This document shows, piece by piece, positions 36,510 through 46,330 of a DNA stretch of 64,000 bases. How positions within the stretch are numbered: the stretch's first letter is position 1; each line of letters starts with the position of its first letter. This DNA comes from Paracidovorax cattleyae. Its GTDB lineage: Bacteria; Pseudomonadota; Gammaproteobacteria; Burkholderiales; Burkholderiaceae_C. Location: positions 1 to 64,000 of the forward strand of contig NZ_FNJL01000018.1 of the NCBI RefSeq assembly GCF_900104515.1. Reading direction: 5' to 3'. Position numbers and translations under genes: made by a program. The notes beneath the pieces were generated by a model. That model made no database searches. It had not been told where the DNA came from and saw only the letters and a program-made list of their open reading frames with translations.

Positions 36510-36715
36510 AATGTGGGCGAACGCGCTTCGGCCCGGTCCAATCTCTCGGACCACACCGGGAAGGAACATCTCACGGCGATCTGGGTCTGGTTGAGCTTGC
36601 CGCATACGAACGCCGTCGTGGCGGCTTCGCCGGTGGACTTGATCGCCACCTTGTTGTATTCGCTGGCGCCCTGCGCTTGCGCCAGCGGCACACAGGCGAT
36701 TGTCGGCCACCCCAT
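36510..36715 (-). pseudogene. Possible remnant of a small exported protein
   Basis: A minus-strand frame reads CVPLAQAQGASEYNKVAIKS and then GEAATTAFVCGKLNQTQ, which looks like the end of a signal peptide (AQA cleavage) followed by a soluble domain. The frame runs on into the chemoreceptor gene and shows no proper start. No family is recognised. It may be a truncated gene or chance; I rate it low. Confidence 0.2.
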
Positions 36716-36742
36716 CGCGTTTCCCGGCCGACGGTATCGCGG

Positions 36743-37510
36743 ATGTTTGCATCGATCACTCTGCTGTTTGCCATGTCCTGTTCGGCGTATGCGGGTGGTG
36801 CCACTGCGCAGTCGGCCGGCAGTCCGCAGCCTCCAGAGCGCCCGTCGCCATCCGGAAGCGGTGCGTTGCAGCCGGGCGATACATGACGGAGCGGGGCCGG
36901 GGACGTCTTTTGATCGGGAGCGAGAAAGGCGAGATGACGTTTTCGCTGGAAAGCACGACGGGTGACAGCCTGTGCTCGCTCGATGGAACCATCGACGGCG
37001 GGCAGGGCGTTGCCAGGCTGGATGGCGGGCGCTCTTCCTGCATGGTGTGCTTTGGCCGCAGCGCGCAGGGGATCGATGTGAAGGCCGCTACGCGTGCCGA
37101 GTGGAGGGATTTTTGTGGCTGCAACGGGAGTTTCGCAGGGCGTTATATGCGGGTGAAGGAAGGTTGCGGCAGAAACGAGGTCGATCGCACGCGTGCTGCG
37201 TTCCAGCGTCTCTATGACCGCCGGAATTCCAAGGCGGCGCTCGCCGCCCTGTCTTCCGTGCTGGAGAAATTTTCGGTGACCCTGGACTGGGAAGACGAGG
37301 GGGGCCATTCGCAACGGCCTTGCCATCACGCAGTACCGCAACGGGCTACATGCCCAATGCCTGGCGACGCTCGCCAGATACGCAGGGGATGCCGCAAAGG
37401 ATGATGATGATGCCCGCAGAGGGAGCGCGAAGACAAGGCCAAGGCGCCCTGATGCAGCACACGTTGCCAGGTCTTTCCAAGGCGCGGCTCCTGCTGTGTA
37501 CATCGCGTGA
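36743..37510 (+). pseudogene. Secreted Cys-containing protein, interrupted by two compensating frameshifts
   Basis: A signal peptide (MFASITLLFAMSCSAYA) opens the first frame, which runs to LQPGDT and a stop near 36886. The next frame picks up at GRYMTERGRGRLLI and continues through CSLDGTIDGGQG, FCGCNGSFAGRYMRV and a helical segment (AFQRLYDRRNSKAALAALSS). After LDWEDEG the original frame resumes as IRNGLAITQYRNGLHAQCLA and ends at 37510. The pieces are collinear and make sense as one exported protein of about 250 residues with several cysteines, similar in layout to periplasmic LprI-like proteins. Two shifts that cancel could be mutations or sequencing errors. Confidence 0.5.
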
Positions 37511-37694
37511 TCGGCGGCTGCAGGAACAGGTCGGCAGGCAGCCTGGTGCGGCCGGGCCCGCCGAAGCGCCTTAGAATCCGCTTCCGAAAATCACCTGCCC
37601 GGATCGCCCGTCTCGCGGCGCTCCTCGGTGCATGTGCCGTGCCACGTCCCATCGGCCGGCTCGCGCCGCCAACGAAGCAGTCCCCCTCCTGACA

Positions 37695-38075
37695 ATGGTT
37701 CGCCGGATCGTCATCGTCTTCATGCTGTTGCTGCTGCCGCTCCAATGGACGGCAGCGCAGTTCCATGAGTCGGCGGCGTCTGCCGGGTCCGTGGCGGCAG
37801 GGTACGCCTCGGCCCAGAAGAAAATCGCCGACGAGGCGAGCAGCCTTCATTTCTCCGAAGACCGCGGCGTTCCCTGCCCATTCCACAACGTCGCCCAACC
37901 TTCGTCGATCGGCGACCTGCCGAACCCGTGGCTCCCCATGCAGCAGGCCGCGAATGCATGGGTCGTTCCCAGGCATCTCCGGCACCAGGGCACCGGCGCG
38001 GCCAATGATATCGAGCGCCCCAAGTGGCCCTTCCACGCTCCATCGACGGTGGACGGCGGGGGAACTATCGCCTGA
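37695..38075 (+). CDS. CzcI-like small exported protein of the metal-efflux operon
   Basis: A 126-residue protein with a hydrophobic signal sequence (MVRRIVIVFMLLLLPLQWTA) and a small periplasmic part that holds scattered His and Cys (HFSEDRGVPCPFHN). Small proteins of this type, called CzcI, precede czcCBA in betaproteobacteria and are thought to modulate the efflux system. The assignment rests on the typical start, the length and the position; its histidine content is lower than in classical CzcI. The ATG at 37695 is the one that begins the signal peptide. It overlaps the upstream part of the open czcC frame, but czcC itself likely starts 51 bp later. Confidence 0.55.
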   Translation: MVRRIVIVFMLLLLPLQWTAAQFHESAASAGSVAAGYASAQKKIADEASSLHFSEDRGVPCPFHNVAQPSSIGDLPNPWLPMQQAANAWVVPRHLRHQGTGAANDIERPKWPFHAPSTVDGGGTIA

Positions 38076-38125
38076 TTGACTGCCCCCTGCGGTCCACCGA
38101 AGTTTTCATCACTTCGGAGACCCAG

Positions 38126-39436
38126 GTGTCCCATACCAGACCATTCATCGCAACGGCCTGCTCCGTCCTGCTGGCCGGCTTGCCCCTCTTTCCTGCGCCC
38201 GCACACGCGCAGCCCTTGGCCACCCCGCCCGGGGCCACGTCCACTGGACCCGCGGCCCGTTTCCTGACGCTGGCGGAAGCCATTGCGCTGGCGCTCGACA
38301 GGAACACCGCCATCGCTGTGGCGCAGCGCGAGTTCGATGCGACGCGCGGCGCCGTCCTGCAGGCCGGGCTGCGCCCGAACCCCGAGCTGTCCGTCCAGCA
38401 GGAGGATTTCAAACAGGGGCGGCGAACGTCCACCGTCCAGATCACGCAATCGCTGGAGCTCGGCGGCAAGCGGGCCAGCCGAACGGCGGTCGCGGAGCGG
38501 ATCAGTGCGCAAGCCGCTGCCGACATCGAGCAGGCCCGCGCGGACGTGCGCTTCCAGGTCGTCGTCGCTTTCCATGAGGCGCTGGTCGGCCAGGAGCGCT
38601 TGCGGCTGGCTCAGTCCTCGCTGCAGCTCGCCACCGGCGATGCGGAAGCGACCGGCAAGCGCGTGCAGGCGGGCAAGGTGGCCCCGCTGGAGGAGACGCG
38701 CGCCCAGGTCGCGCGCGCCGCGGCGCGGGCCGAGGTGGCCCGGGCGGAAGGCGCGCTGCGGGCCGGCCGCCAGAAATTGTTCGCTCTCTGGGGCGACACG
38801 GGCCACCGCGAACCCACGCTGATCGGCCCGCTGGACCTGCCTGCCGGAGGCCTGTCCGACGAGTTGGTGTTCGCCCGGATGACCGCATCGCCGGTGCTCC
38901 AGCGTGCCCTGCTGGAACGGGAGCGGGCGGAGGCGGCCGTGGCACTCGAGCGTTCGCGCCAGGTCGTGAATGTCGCGGTGTCCGTCGGCGTCAAGCGCAG
39001 CCAGGAGAACGGGGAGACGGCTGCCGTCGTGGGCCTGACCGTGCCTCTGCCCCTGTTCGACCGGAACCAGGGCAACCTCGCCGAAGCACTGGCGCGCGAG
39101 GAGAAGGCCCGCGAGGAACAGAACGCAGCCGAGCTTCGGCTGGCGTCGGAGATCGCCCAGGTCCGCGAGCAACTGAGGTCTGCCCGTGCCGAAGCGCAGA
39201 CCTTGCAGCAGGACGCGATTCCCGGCGCGCGCGAGGCCTACCGCGTTGCATCGCAAGGCTTCCAGCTGGGCAAGTTCAGCTACCTGGAAACGCTGGATGC
39301 CCAGCGCACCCTGGTCGGTACCCAGGCCCAGTTCCTTCGTGCATTGCTCGATACCTATCGCGCCGCGGCCGAACTCGAGCGCCTGCTGCATGTCACGGAC
39401 GCGTCGTCCGGCCTCCTCCATCCCTCCAAGCCCTGA
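38126..39436 (+). CDS. czcC: Outer-membrane efflux protein CzcC
   Basis: The TolC-like outer-membrane channel of a CzcCBA heavy-metal exporter; 436 residues from a GTG at 38126. A signal peptide (SHTRPFIATACSVLLAGLPL, cleaved after PAHA) is followed by two OEP repeats rich in long helices. LTLAEAIALALDRN and GLRPNPELSVQQED are typical of the first repeat, and SQGFQLGKFSYLETLDAQRT of the second. The GTG was chosen because CGGAGA sits just upstream and the signal peptide begins there; the open frame extends 102 bp further 5'. It lies 5 bp before czcB. Confidence 0.88.
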   Translation: MSHTRPFIATACSVLLAGLPLFPAPAHAQPLATPPGATSTGPAARFLTLAEAIALALDRNTAIAVAQREFDATRGAVLQAGLRPNPELSVQQEDFKQGRRTSTVQITQSLELGGKRASRTAVAERISAQAAADIEQARADVRFQVVVAFHEALVGQERLRLAQSSLQLATGDAEATGKRVQAGKVAPLEETRAQVARAAARAEVARAEGALRAGRQKLFALWGDTGHREPTLIGPLDLPAGGLSDELVFARMTASPVLQRALLERERAEAAVALERSRQVVNVAVSVGVKRSQENGETAAVVGLTVPLPLFDRNQGNLAEALAREEKAREEQNAAELRLASEIAQVREQLRSARAEAQTLQQDAIPGAREAYRVASQGFQLGKFSYLETLDAQRTLVGTQAQFLRALLDTYRAAAELERLLHVTDASSGLLHPSKP

Positions 39437-39441
39437 ACGCC

Positions 39442-40695
39442 ATGCAATCCCCCATCGAAACTTCCGCCGGCAAGACCCAGGCCCGGCACGTGATCCTGGC
39501 CGCCGCGATTGTCGTTCTGGCGGCCATCGCCGGATTCTTCATCCTCCGGCCCGCCAAACCACCCGGTGGCACCGACGGGCATGCGGCCGCCGCACGGCCC
39601 GCCGACGAGCACGGCGAGGGCCAGACCGGGAAACCCGAGGAGCATGGCCACGAGGAGGACCATGAAAAAGGCCCCATCGCCTTCTCGGACGAGCAGTTCA
39701 GGTCCTCCGGCGTGGTCGTCGAGACGAGTGCGCCGGGCGAGATCGAAACCCGCACCCGGCTGCCTGGCGAAATCCGCTTCAACGAGGACCGCACGGCGCA
39801 CGTCGTTCCCCGCGTCGCCGGCGTCGTGGAAAGTGTCAGTGCCGATCTGGGGCAGCACGTCCGCAAGGGCCAGGTGCTGGCCGTCATCTCGAGCGTGGCG
39901 CTGTCCGAGCAGCGCAGCGAACTGCTGGCTGCACAGAAGCGCCTGGCGCTGGCCCGTACCACCGCGGACCGTGAGCGCAGGCTCTTCCAGGACAAGATCT
40001 CGGCCCAGCAGGATGTCCTGCAGGCAGAGCAGGTTCTGCACGAAGCGGAGATCGCCGTCGCCAACGCCGGCCAGAAGTTGCGGGCCCTGGGCGCGGCGGC
40101 CGGTTCCAGCGACCTGGCGCGCTTCGAACTGCGGGCGCCATTCGACGGCACGGTGGTCGAAAAGCACCTCGCGCCGGGCGAGTCGGTGAAGGAAGACGCG
40201 AATGTGTTCACCGTATCGGACCTCTCCGCGGTGTGGGCCCGGATCAACGTGACGGCGGCCAACCTGCCGCTGGTGAAGGTGGGGGATTCCGTGGTCATCC
40301 AGGCAACCGGCTTCCAGCGCGAGGCGACGGGGAAGGTGTCTTACGTCGGCGCGCTCATCGGCGAGCAGACGCGTACGGCCGCGGCGCGCGTGGCGCTGCC
40401 GAATCCCGGGATGGCGTGGCGCCCCGGGTTGTTCGTCACGGTGGAACTGGTCACCGGGAAGACGGCTGCGCCCGTCACCGTCACCGCGGACGCGATCCAG
40501 ATGGTGGAGAACCGCCCGACCGTGTATGCGAGGGTGGACGGCGGATTCGAGGCGAGACCCGTCAAGACCGGTCGCTCCGATGGCCGGCGCGTCGAAATCC
40601 TCGATGGCCTGGCCGCCGGCACCGCCTATGCCGGCAAGGGCAGCTTCGTCGTCAAGGCGCAGCAGGGCAAGGGCTCCTCGGGCCATGAACACTGA
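39442..40695 (+). CDS. czcB: Membrane-fusion protein CzcB of a cation efflux system
   Basis: A 417-residue periplasmic adaptor linking CzcA to CzcC. A single N-terminal membrane helix (about 14-34, VILAAAIVVLAAIAGFFI) is followed by a His/Asp/Glu-rich stretch (DEHGEGQTGKPEEHGHEEDH, residues about 53-75) that probably binds metal, then the barrel-sandwich, alpha-hairpin (LAAQKRLALARTTADRER) and beta-barrel domains of HlyD-type adaptors. ELRAPFDGTVVEKHLAPGES is the typical lipoyl-like return strand. It is co-transcribed with czcC and czcA. Confidence 0.92.
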   Translation: MQSPIETSAGKTQARHVILAAAIVVLAAIAGFFILRPAKPPGGTDGHAAAARPADEHGEGQTGKPEEHGHEEDHEKGPIAFSDEQFRSSGVVVETSAPGEIETRTRLPGEIRFNEDRTAHVVPRVAGVVESVSADLGQHVRKGQVLAVISSVALSEQRSELLAAQKRLALARTTADRERRLFQDKISAQQDVLQAEQVLHEAEIAVANAGQKLRALGAAAGSSDLARFELRAPFDGTVVEKHLAPGESVKEDANVFTVSDLSAVWARINVTAANLPLVKVGDSVVIQATGFQREATGKVSYVGALIGEQTRTAAARVALPNPGMAWRPGLFVTVELVTGKTAAPVTVTADAIQMVENRPTVYARVDGGFEARPVKTGRSDGRRVEILDGLAAGTAYAGKGSFVVKAQQGKGSSGHEH

Positions 40696-40703
40696 GAGCC
40701 AGC

Positions 40704-43700
40704 ATGTTCGAGCGAATCATCCATTTCTCCATCGCCCATCGCTGGCTCGTGATGCTCGCCGTCGCGGGCATGGCGGCCCTGGGTATCTACAACTATCAGC
40801 GCCTGCCCATCGATGCGGTACCGGACATCACCAATGTCCAGGTGCAGATCAACACGGCGGCACAAGGCTACTCCCCGCTGGAGACGGAGCAGCGGGTCAC
40901 CTATCCGATCGAAACGGTGATGGCGGGACTGCCGGGGCTGAAGCAGACCCGGTCCCTTTCACGCTACGGGTTGTCGCAGGTCACGGTGATCTTCGAGGAC
41001 GGGACGGACATCTATTTCGCCCGCCAGCTGGTCAACGAACGCATCCAGGCAGCGCGCGAGCAGATGCCCGAAGGCGTGAGTCCCGTGATCGGGCCGATTT
41101 CGACGGGCCTGGGCGAGATCTACCTGTGGACCGTGGAGGCCGAGGAGGGCGCGCGGCGCCCGGACGGCAAGGAATACACGCCGACCGACCTGCGCGAGGT
41201 CCAGGACTGGATCATCAAGCCGCAGCTGCGCAATGTGAAGGGCGTGACCGAGATCAACAGCATCGGCGGATTCGCCAAGGAGTACCAGGTCGCGCCGAGT
41301 CCTGAGAAGCTCCATGCCCATGGCCTGACGCTCGCCGATGTCGTCACGGCCCTGGAGCGCAACAACGAGAACGTGGGGGCCGGCTACATCGAGCGCCGCG
41401 GCGAGCAGTACCTGATCCGGGCGCCCGGGCAGGTGCGGACCATCGAGGATGTCGGGAACATCGTCGTCAGCAACGTGGCCGGCGTCCCCATCCGCATCGG
41501 CGATGTGGGTGAGGTGATCGTCGGCAGGGAACTGCGCACCGGAGCCGCGACGGACAATGGCAGGGAGGTGGTCCTCGGCACGGTGTTCATGCTCATCGGG
41601 GAGAACAGCCGCACGGTCTCGCAGGCCGTGGACCGGAAGATGGAGGAAATCAACCGGACCCTGCCCGCGGGCGTGAAGGCCGTGACGGTCTATGACCGCA
41701 CGGTGCTGGTGGACAAGGCGATCGCCACGGTGAAGAAGAACCTTCTCGAGGGCGCGGTCCTGGTGATCGTGGTGCTCTTCGCATTCCTCGGGAACATCCG
41801 TGCGGCGCTGATCACCGCCATGGTCATTCCGCTGGCGATGCTCTTCACGTTCACGGGGATGGTCTCGCAGAAGGTCAGCGCCAACCTCATGAGTCTCGGG
41901 GCACTGGACTTCGGGATCATCGTGGACGGCGCAGTGGTGATCGTCGAGAACTGCATCCGGCGGCTGGCCCATGTGCAGCACGCCGCGGGGCGCGCGCTCA
42001 CCTTGAAGGAGCGGTTCGCCGAAGTGTTCGAGGCGGCCCGGGAAGCCCGGCGTCCGCTGATCTTCGGCCAGCTCATCATCATGGTGGTGTATCTGCCGAT
42101 CTTCGCCCTGGCGGGGGTCGAGGGCAAGATGTTCCATCCCATGGCCTTCACCGTCGTGATCGCGCTGTTCGGCGCCATGATCCTGTCGGTGACCTTCGTG
42201 CCGGCCGCGGTCGCGCTCTTCATCGGCAGGCATGTCGCGGAGAAGGAGAACCGGATGATGGCCTGGCTGCGCGGACGCTATGAACCGCTGCTGGAACGGG
42301 CGCTCGGCGCAAAGCTGGTGGTGCTCACGGCCGCCATGGCCGCCATCGTCCTGTGCGGGCTCATGGCGACCCGCCTGGGCACCGAGTTCGCCCCGAACCT
42401 CAGCGAAGGAGACCTCGCCATCCAGGCCATCCGCATTCCAGGCACCAGCCTCAGCGAATCGGTCGCGATGCAGCAGAAGATCGAGATCGCCGTGAAGGCG
42501 AAATTTCCCGAGGTCCGGCGTGTCTTCGCACGGACGGGAACCGCGGAGATCGCCTCCGATCCGATGCCTCCGAACATTTCCGACGGCTACATCATGCTGA
42601 ACCCGGAGAGCGAGTGGCCCGAGCCGCGCAGGACCCCGGCGGAACTGCGGGAAGCCATCCAGGAGGAGGTCGAGAAGATCGCCGGCAACAGCTACGAGTT
42701 CTCGCAGCCGATCCAGCTGCGGTTCAACGAGCTCATCTCCGGCATCCGCAGCGACGTCGCGGTCAAGATCTTCGGCGACGACATGGACGTGCTGAACAGG
42801 ACGGCGGCCGGCATAGCGGCGGTTCTGCAGAAGCTGGACGGCGCCTCGGAGGTGAAGGTCGAGCAGACCACGGGCCTGCCCGTCCTGACCGTGGGCATCG
42901 ACCGCGCCAGGGCCGCGCGCTACGGCCTGAACATCGCGGATGTGCAGGGCACCCTGGCGACGGCCGTGGGCGGCCGGCGCGCGGGCACGATGTTCGAAGG
43001 CGACCGGCGCTTCGACATCCTGGTCCGCCTGCCGGAGGACATCCGCAGCGACCTGGAGGCGATCCGCCGGCTGCCCATCGCCCTGCCCAGGAACGGCACG
43101 GCCGCGACTTCGTTCATCCCGCTGGGCGAGGTGGCCTCCCTGGACATCGCGCCGGGGCCCAACCAGGTGAGCCGCGAGAATGGCAAGCGCCGGATCGTCG
43201 TCAGCACCAACGTGCGCTCGCGGGACCTCGGTTCCTTCGTGTCGGAGGCGCAGGCGGCGATCCGCGAAGTGCCGCTCCCCTCGGGCTATTGGGTGGAATG
43301 GGGCGGCCAGTTCGAGAACCTGCAATCCGCCGCGAACCGCCTGAAGATCGTGGTGCCGGTGTCGCTCGGCCTGGTGTTCGTGCTGCTGTTCGCCATGTTC
43401 GGCAACGCGAAGGACGGCCTGCTGGTGTTCACGGGGATACCGTTCGCACTGACGGGCGGGGTGCTGGCGCTCTGGCTGCGCGACATCCCGCTGTCCATCT
43501 CCGCGGGCATCGGGTTCATCGCGCTTTCCGGGGTGGCGGTGCTCAACGGCCTGGTGATGCTGTCGTTCATCCGGCAGTTGCGCGGGGAAGGCATGCCGCT
43601 GCACGAGGCGGTGCGGACCGGCGCGGTGCAGCGCCTGCGCCCGGTGCTCATGACCGCCATGGTGGCATCTCTCGGCTTCATTCCCATGGCCCTGGCCACG

Positions 43701-43856
43701 GGTACCGGATCGGAGGTGCAGCGCCCGCTGGCGACGGTCGTGATCGGCGGCATCCTGTCTTCCACCGTCCTGACGCTGCTGGTGCTCCCCCTAATCTACA
43801 GCATGGCGCACCGCAGGGATGGCATGCGCGGCAGCGGTGGGGCGGGCGTGGCCTGA
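40704..43856 (+). CDS. czcA: Heavy-metal RND efflux pump CzcA
   Basis: A 1050-residue inner-membrane proton antiporter of the HME-RND family. The transmembrane helix 4 signature DFGIIVDGAVVIVEN (residues 402-416) is the type found in divalent-cation pumps (Zn, Co, Cd, sometimes Ni), rather than the CusA copper/silver type. It begins MFERIIHFSIAHRWLVML and includes the porter domains with PIDAVPDITNVQVQINT. Length and motifs are complete. It is the last gene of the czc operon; no metal-sensing regulator (CzcRS or MerR) is adjacent in this window. Confidence 0.94.
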   Translation: MFERIIHFSIAHRWLVMLAVAGMAALGIYNYQRLPIDAVPDITNVQVQINTAAQGYSPLETEQRVTYPIETVMAGLPGLKQTRSLSRYGLSQVTVIFEDGTDIYFARQLVNERIQAAREQMPEGVSPVIGPISTGLGEIYLWTVEAEEGARRPDGKEYTPTDLREVQDWIIKPQLRNVKGVTEINSIGGFAKEYQVAPSPEKLHAHGLTLADVVTALERNNENVGAGYIERRGEQYLIRAPGQVRTIEDVGNIVVSNVAGVPIRIGDVGEVIVGRELRTGAATDNGREVVLGTVFMLIGENSRTVSQAVDRKMEEINRTLPAGVKAVTVYDRTVLVDKAIATVKKNLLEGAVLVIVVLFAFLGNIRAALITAMVIPLAMLFTFTGMVSQKVSANLMSLGALDFGIIVDGAVVIVENCIRRLAHVQHAAGRALTLKERFAEVFEAAREARRPLIFGQLIIMVVYLPIFALAGVEGKMFHPMAFTVVIALFGAMILSVTFVPAAVALFIGRHVAEKENRMMAWLRGRYEPLLERALGAKLVVLTAAMAAIVLCGLMATRLGTEFAPNLSEGDLAIQAIRIPGTSLSESVAMQQKIEIAVKAKFPEVRRVFARTGTAEIASDPMPPNISDGYIMLNPESEWPEPRRTPAELREAIQEEVEKIAGNSYEFSQPIQLRFNELISGIRSDVAVKIFGDDMDVLNRTAAGIAAVLQKLDGASEVKVEQTTGLPVLTVGIDRARAARYGLNIADVQGTLATAVGGRRAGTMFEGDRRFDILVRLPEDIRSDLEAIRRLPIALPRNGTAATSFIPLGEVASLDIAPGPNQVSRENGKRRIVVSTNVRSRDLGSFVSEAQAAIREVPLPSGYWVEWGGQFENLQSAANRLKIVVPVSLGLVFVLLFAMFGNAKDGLLVFTGIPFALTGGVLALWLRDIPLSISAGIGFIALSGVAVLNGLVMLSFIRQLRGEGMPLHEAVRTGAVQRLRPVLMTAMVASLGFIPMALATGTGSEVQRPLATVVIGGILSSTVLTLLVLPLIYSMAHRRDGMRGSGGAGVA

Positions 43857-43868
43857 CGGAGAAACGCG

Positions 43869-43900
43869 GCCCCGCAGGGGCGCAAGCCAGGGCCCTTGCG
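43869..43900. terminator. Tandem hairpins between convergent czcA and the GGDEF gene
   Basis: GCCCC-GCA-GGGGC (43869-43881) is followed immediately by CGCAAG...CTTGCG (43881-43900). They sit in the 78-bp gap between two converging genes, where a bidirectional transcription stop is expected. No U-rich tract follows, so intrinsic termination is uncertain. Confidence 0.35.
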
Positions 43901-43934
43901 GACCGCGGCTTGTGCGGCGACGGCGCCGTCCGCG

Positions 43935-46073
43935 TCAATCCGCGCCGGAGGTGCCGCCGCCCTGCGTGCCGGCCGCATTGCTCCCGAAGCGCCGGCAGTG
44001 GTTCTTCCCGTCCTGCTTGGCTTCGTACATCGCATGGTCGGCCTGCCGCAGCAGCAGGTCGGGCGTATCGCCGTCGAGGGGGTAGAAGCTCAGGCCCATG
44101 CTGGCCGAGACGAAACCCTGGCCCTTGGGCAGCGGCACGGGCTGGCGCACGGCGTGCAGGATGCGGTCGATGAGGGGCGTGCAGTCCTCGGGGGTCTGCA
44201 GTCCGTTGATGAGCACGACCATCTCGTCGCCGCCCAGGCGGGCGAGGGTGTCTTCCGCGCGCAGCTGGGCCTGGATGCGCCGGCCGACCTCGATGAGGAG
44301 CTGGTCGCCGGCGGCATGGCCGTGCTGGTCGTTCACGCGCTTGAACCCGTCCAGGTCGAGGTAGCAGACGGCCAGCAGCTGGCGCCTGCGCTGTGCCTGC
44401 GCGATGCCCTGCACGAGGCGGTCCGCCAGCAGGCGCCGGTTGGGCAGGCCCGTGAGGCTGTCGTAGAGCGCGATGTGCTGCAGTTCCTGCTCGTGCGCCT
44501 TGATCTGGCTGATGTCGGTGATGACCACGATGTAGTGGTGCGGATAACCTTCCTTGCCCAGCACGCTGGCGATGGAAATGCGCTGCGGCATGGCGATGCC
44601 CAGGCCGCGGCCCAGGATCTCGCCCTGCCAGTACCCCTGCCACTGGATGGTGCGCCAGATCGCCGCGAAGCGCGGCCGGTCGGGTGCGCGGTCTTCCGCG
44701 GCCCCGTCCTCCGGCATGTCTTCCGAGCCTGGGTAAAGCTGTTCCACCGGGGTGCCGAGCAGGTCCTGCCGGCAGATGCCGGTCATGCGCTCGAAGGCGG
44801 GATTGGCATCCACGATGTGGTGGTCCGAGTCGAGGATCAGCACGGCCTCGTAGCTGTGCTCGAACACGCTGGCCGCGATGCCCAGGCGCATTTCGGCTTC
44901 CTTCACGCCGCGCAGGTCGATCAGGAAGCCGACGAACAGCGGGCCGTCCGGTGCGTTGGCGCGGCCGATGGACAGGCGCAGCGGCAGGGCGCTGCCGTCG
45001 CGGTGCAGGCCGACGACCTCGCGGCCGGTGCCGATGATGCGGGCCTCGCCGGTGGCCAGATAGCGCTGGAGGTAGCCGTCGTGGGCTTCGCTGTCGGGGG
45101 AAGGCATCAGCATGCGGATGTTGCGGCCCAGCACGTCGCCGGCCGTCCAGCCGAAGATGCGCTCGGCCGACTGGTTGAAGCTCTGGATGATGCCGCGCCC
45201 GTCGATGGTGATGATGCCGTCCACGGCCGTGTCCACCAGCACGCGCAGGCGCGATTCGCTGCGCCGCACCTTGCGGTAGAGATCGCGGTAGAGAATGAAG
45301 CCGTTCACTGCGCCGGCGAACAGGCCCACGCAGGCGGTCACCAGGGTCACGGTGAGCGCCATCATCTGCACCCAGTCGCGTCCCCCGCCGCCGTCGGGCT
45401 CGGCCGCGCCCACGAAGCGGGCCGCGGCCATGGCGGTGTAGTGCATGCCGGAGATGGCACAGCCCATGATGGCTCCGCCCAGCAGGTTGGCCTTCCACGG
45501 CGCCATGCCGAGGCGGCGCTTGAGAATGAAGCGCACCCACAGTGCAGCGTTGGCCAGCGCCACGGCCACCACCAGCGAGGCGGTGAACCACAGCGGGTCG
45601 TACCGCAGCAGCGGGGCCATGCGCATGGCCGCCATGCCCATGTAATGCATGGCGCCGATGCCCGCGCCCACAAGCACGCCGCCGAGCACCAGCTGGCGGG
45701 GCCGCACATCGGGGCGCGCCAGCAGCGACAGCGCCAGCCAGGAGGCGCACATTCCGGGGAACATCGACAGCAGCGTGAGTGCCACGTCGTAGTGCACCTC
45801 GGCACACAGCGTGAACGACAGCATGCCGATGAAATGCATGGACCATATGCCCGCGCCGAGCGCCACGCCGGCGCTGGCCAGGGCGAGCACGCGCGACAGC
45901 GAGATCTGGGCGCTGCGGGCCTGGCCGGAGAGGTAGAGCGCAAGCGCGGAGGACAGCACCGCGACGGCCACCGAGAGGGCGACGAGCGCGGGATCGTGGC
46001 TGCCGGTGAGCAGGGCGCCCGCGGGCAGCCCGTCGGCCGCGTCCAGAAGAAAGAAACGCTCCAGCTCCAGCAT
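43935..46073 (-). CDS. MHYT-PAS-PAS-GGDEF membrane diguanylate cyclase
   Basis: A 712-residue signalling protein. The N-terminal seven-helix MHYT sensor contains the repeated motifs WSMHFIGM, MHYMGM and MHYTAM, proposed to bind a metal and sense a diatomic gas. Two PAS domains follow (about 280-400, VDGIITIDGRGIIQSFNQSA; about 410-540), then a GGDEF domain from about 545 (YDSLTGLPNRRLLADRL). The active-site loop reads GGDEM (614-618) in place of GGDEF; the catalytic GGDE is kept, so cyclic-di-GMP synthesis is likely. No EAL domain is present. The start at 46073 begins MLELERFFLLDA just before the first membrane helix; the longer open frame upstream is a shadow. Confidence 0.88.
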   Translation of the reverse strand: MLELERFFLLDAADGLPAGALLTGSHDPALVALSVAVAVLSSALALYLSGQARSAQISLSRVLALASAGVALGAGIWSMHFIGMLSFTLCAEVHYDVALTLLSMFPGMCASWLALSLLARPDVRPRQLVLGGVLVGAGIGAMHYMGMAAMRMAPLLRYDPLWFTASLVVAVALANAALWVRFILKRRLGMAPWKANLLGGAIMGCAISGMHYTAMAAARFVGAAEPDGGGGRDWVQMMALTVTLVTACVGLFAGAVNGFILYRDLYRKVRRSESRLRVLVDTAVDGIITIDGRGIIQSFNQSAERIFGWTAGDVLGRNIRMLMPSPDSEAHDGYLQRYLATGEARIIGTGREVVGLHRDGSALPLRLSIGRANAPDGPLFVGFLIDLRGVKEAEMRLGIAASVFEHSYEAVLILDSDHHIVDANPAFERMTGICRQDLLGTPVEQLYPGSEDMPEDGAAEDRAPDRPRFAAIWRTIQWQGYWQGEILGRGLGIAMPQRISIASVLGKEGYPHHYIVVITDISQIKAHEQELQHIALYDSLTGLPNRRLLADRLVQGIAQAQRRRQLLAVCYLDLDGFKRVNDQHGHAAGDQLLIEVGRRIQAQLRAEDTLARLGGDEMVVLINGLQTPEDCTPLIDRILHAVRQPVPLPKGQGFVSASMGLSFYPLDGDTPDLLLRQADHAMYEAKQDGKNHCRRFGSNAAGTQGGGTSGAD

Positions 46074-46330
46074 GCGCAATGCTCCTCCCAGGTGTCTGTG
46101 ATGTCGGCGGCCCCCCTTCCGTAGCGGCCGCCGGCGGTGCCCCGTCCGCACCCAGGCGGCGTTGCCTTTTCTCTCGTGTCTCCAATGATGCGGCGTGCTT
46201 CGTCCCTCGACAAGCCGCCGCCCCAATATCCCGGTGCTGCGGCATGCATGCGGCGCGGCAGGCTGCGCGTCAGCCTCCGGGTCCAGGGCTGCAGCGTGAA
46301 GGGGGCGGGGAGGAGGGGCGAGGGAGCGAT

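Noticed and set aside
37320..37694. Separate small genes downstream of the frameshifted exported protein
   Set aside because: The frame to 37510 is explained as that protein's C-terminus, and 37511-37694 shows no ribosome site or family features.
40959..43604. 881-codon minus-strand frame opposite czcA
   Set aside because: Antisense shadow of the RND pump. Rich in His/Arg with no domain; czcA itself is complete.
43896..46124. 742-codon plus-strand frame opposite the GGDEF protein
   Set aside because: Shadow of the MHYT-PAS-GGDEF gene, which has unmistakable motifs on the minus strand.
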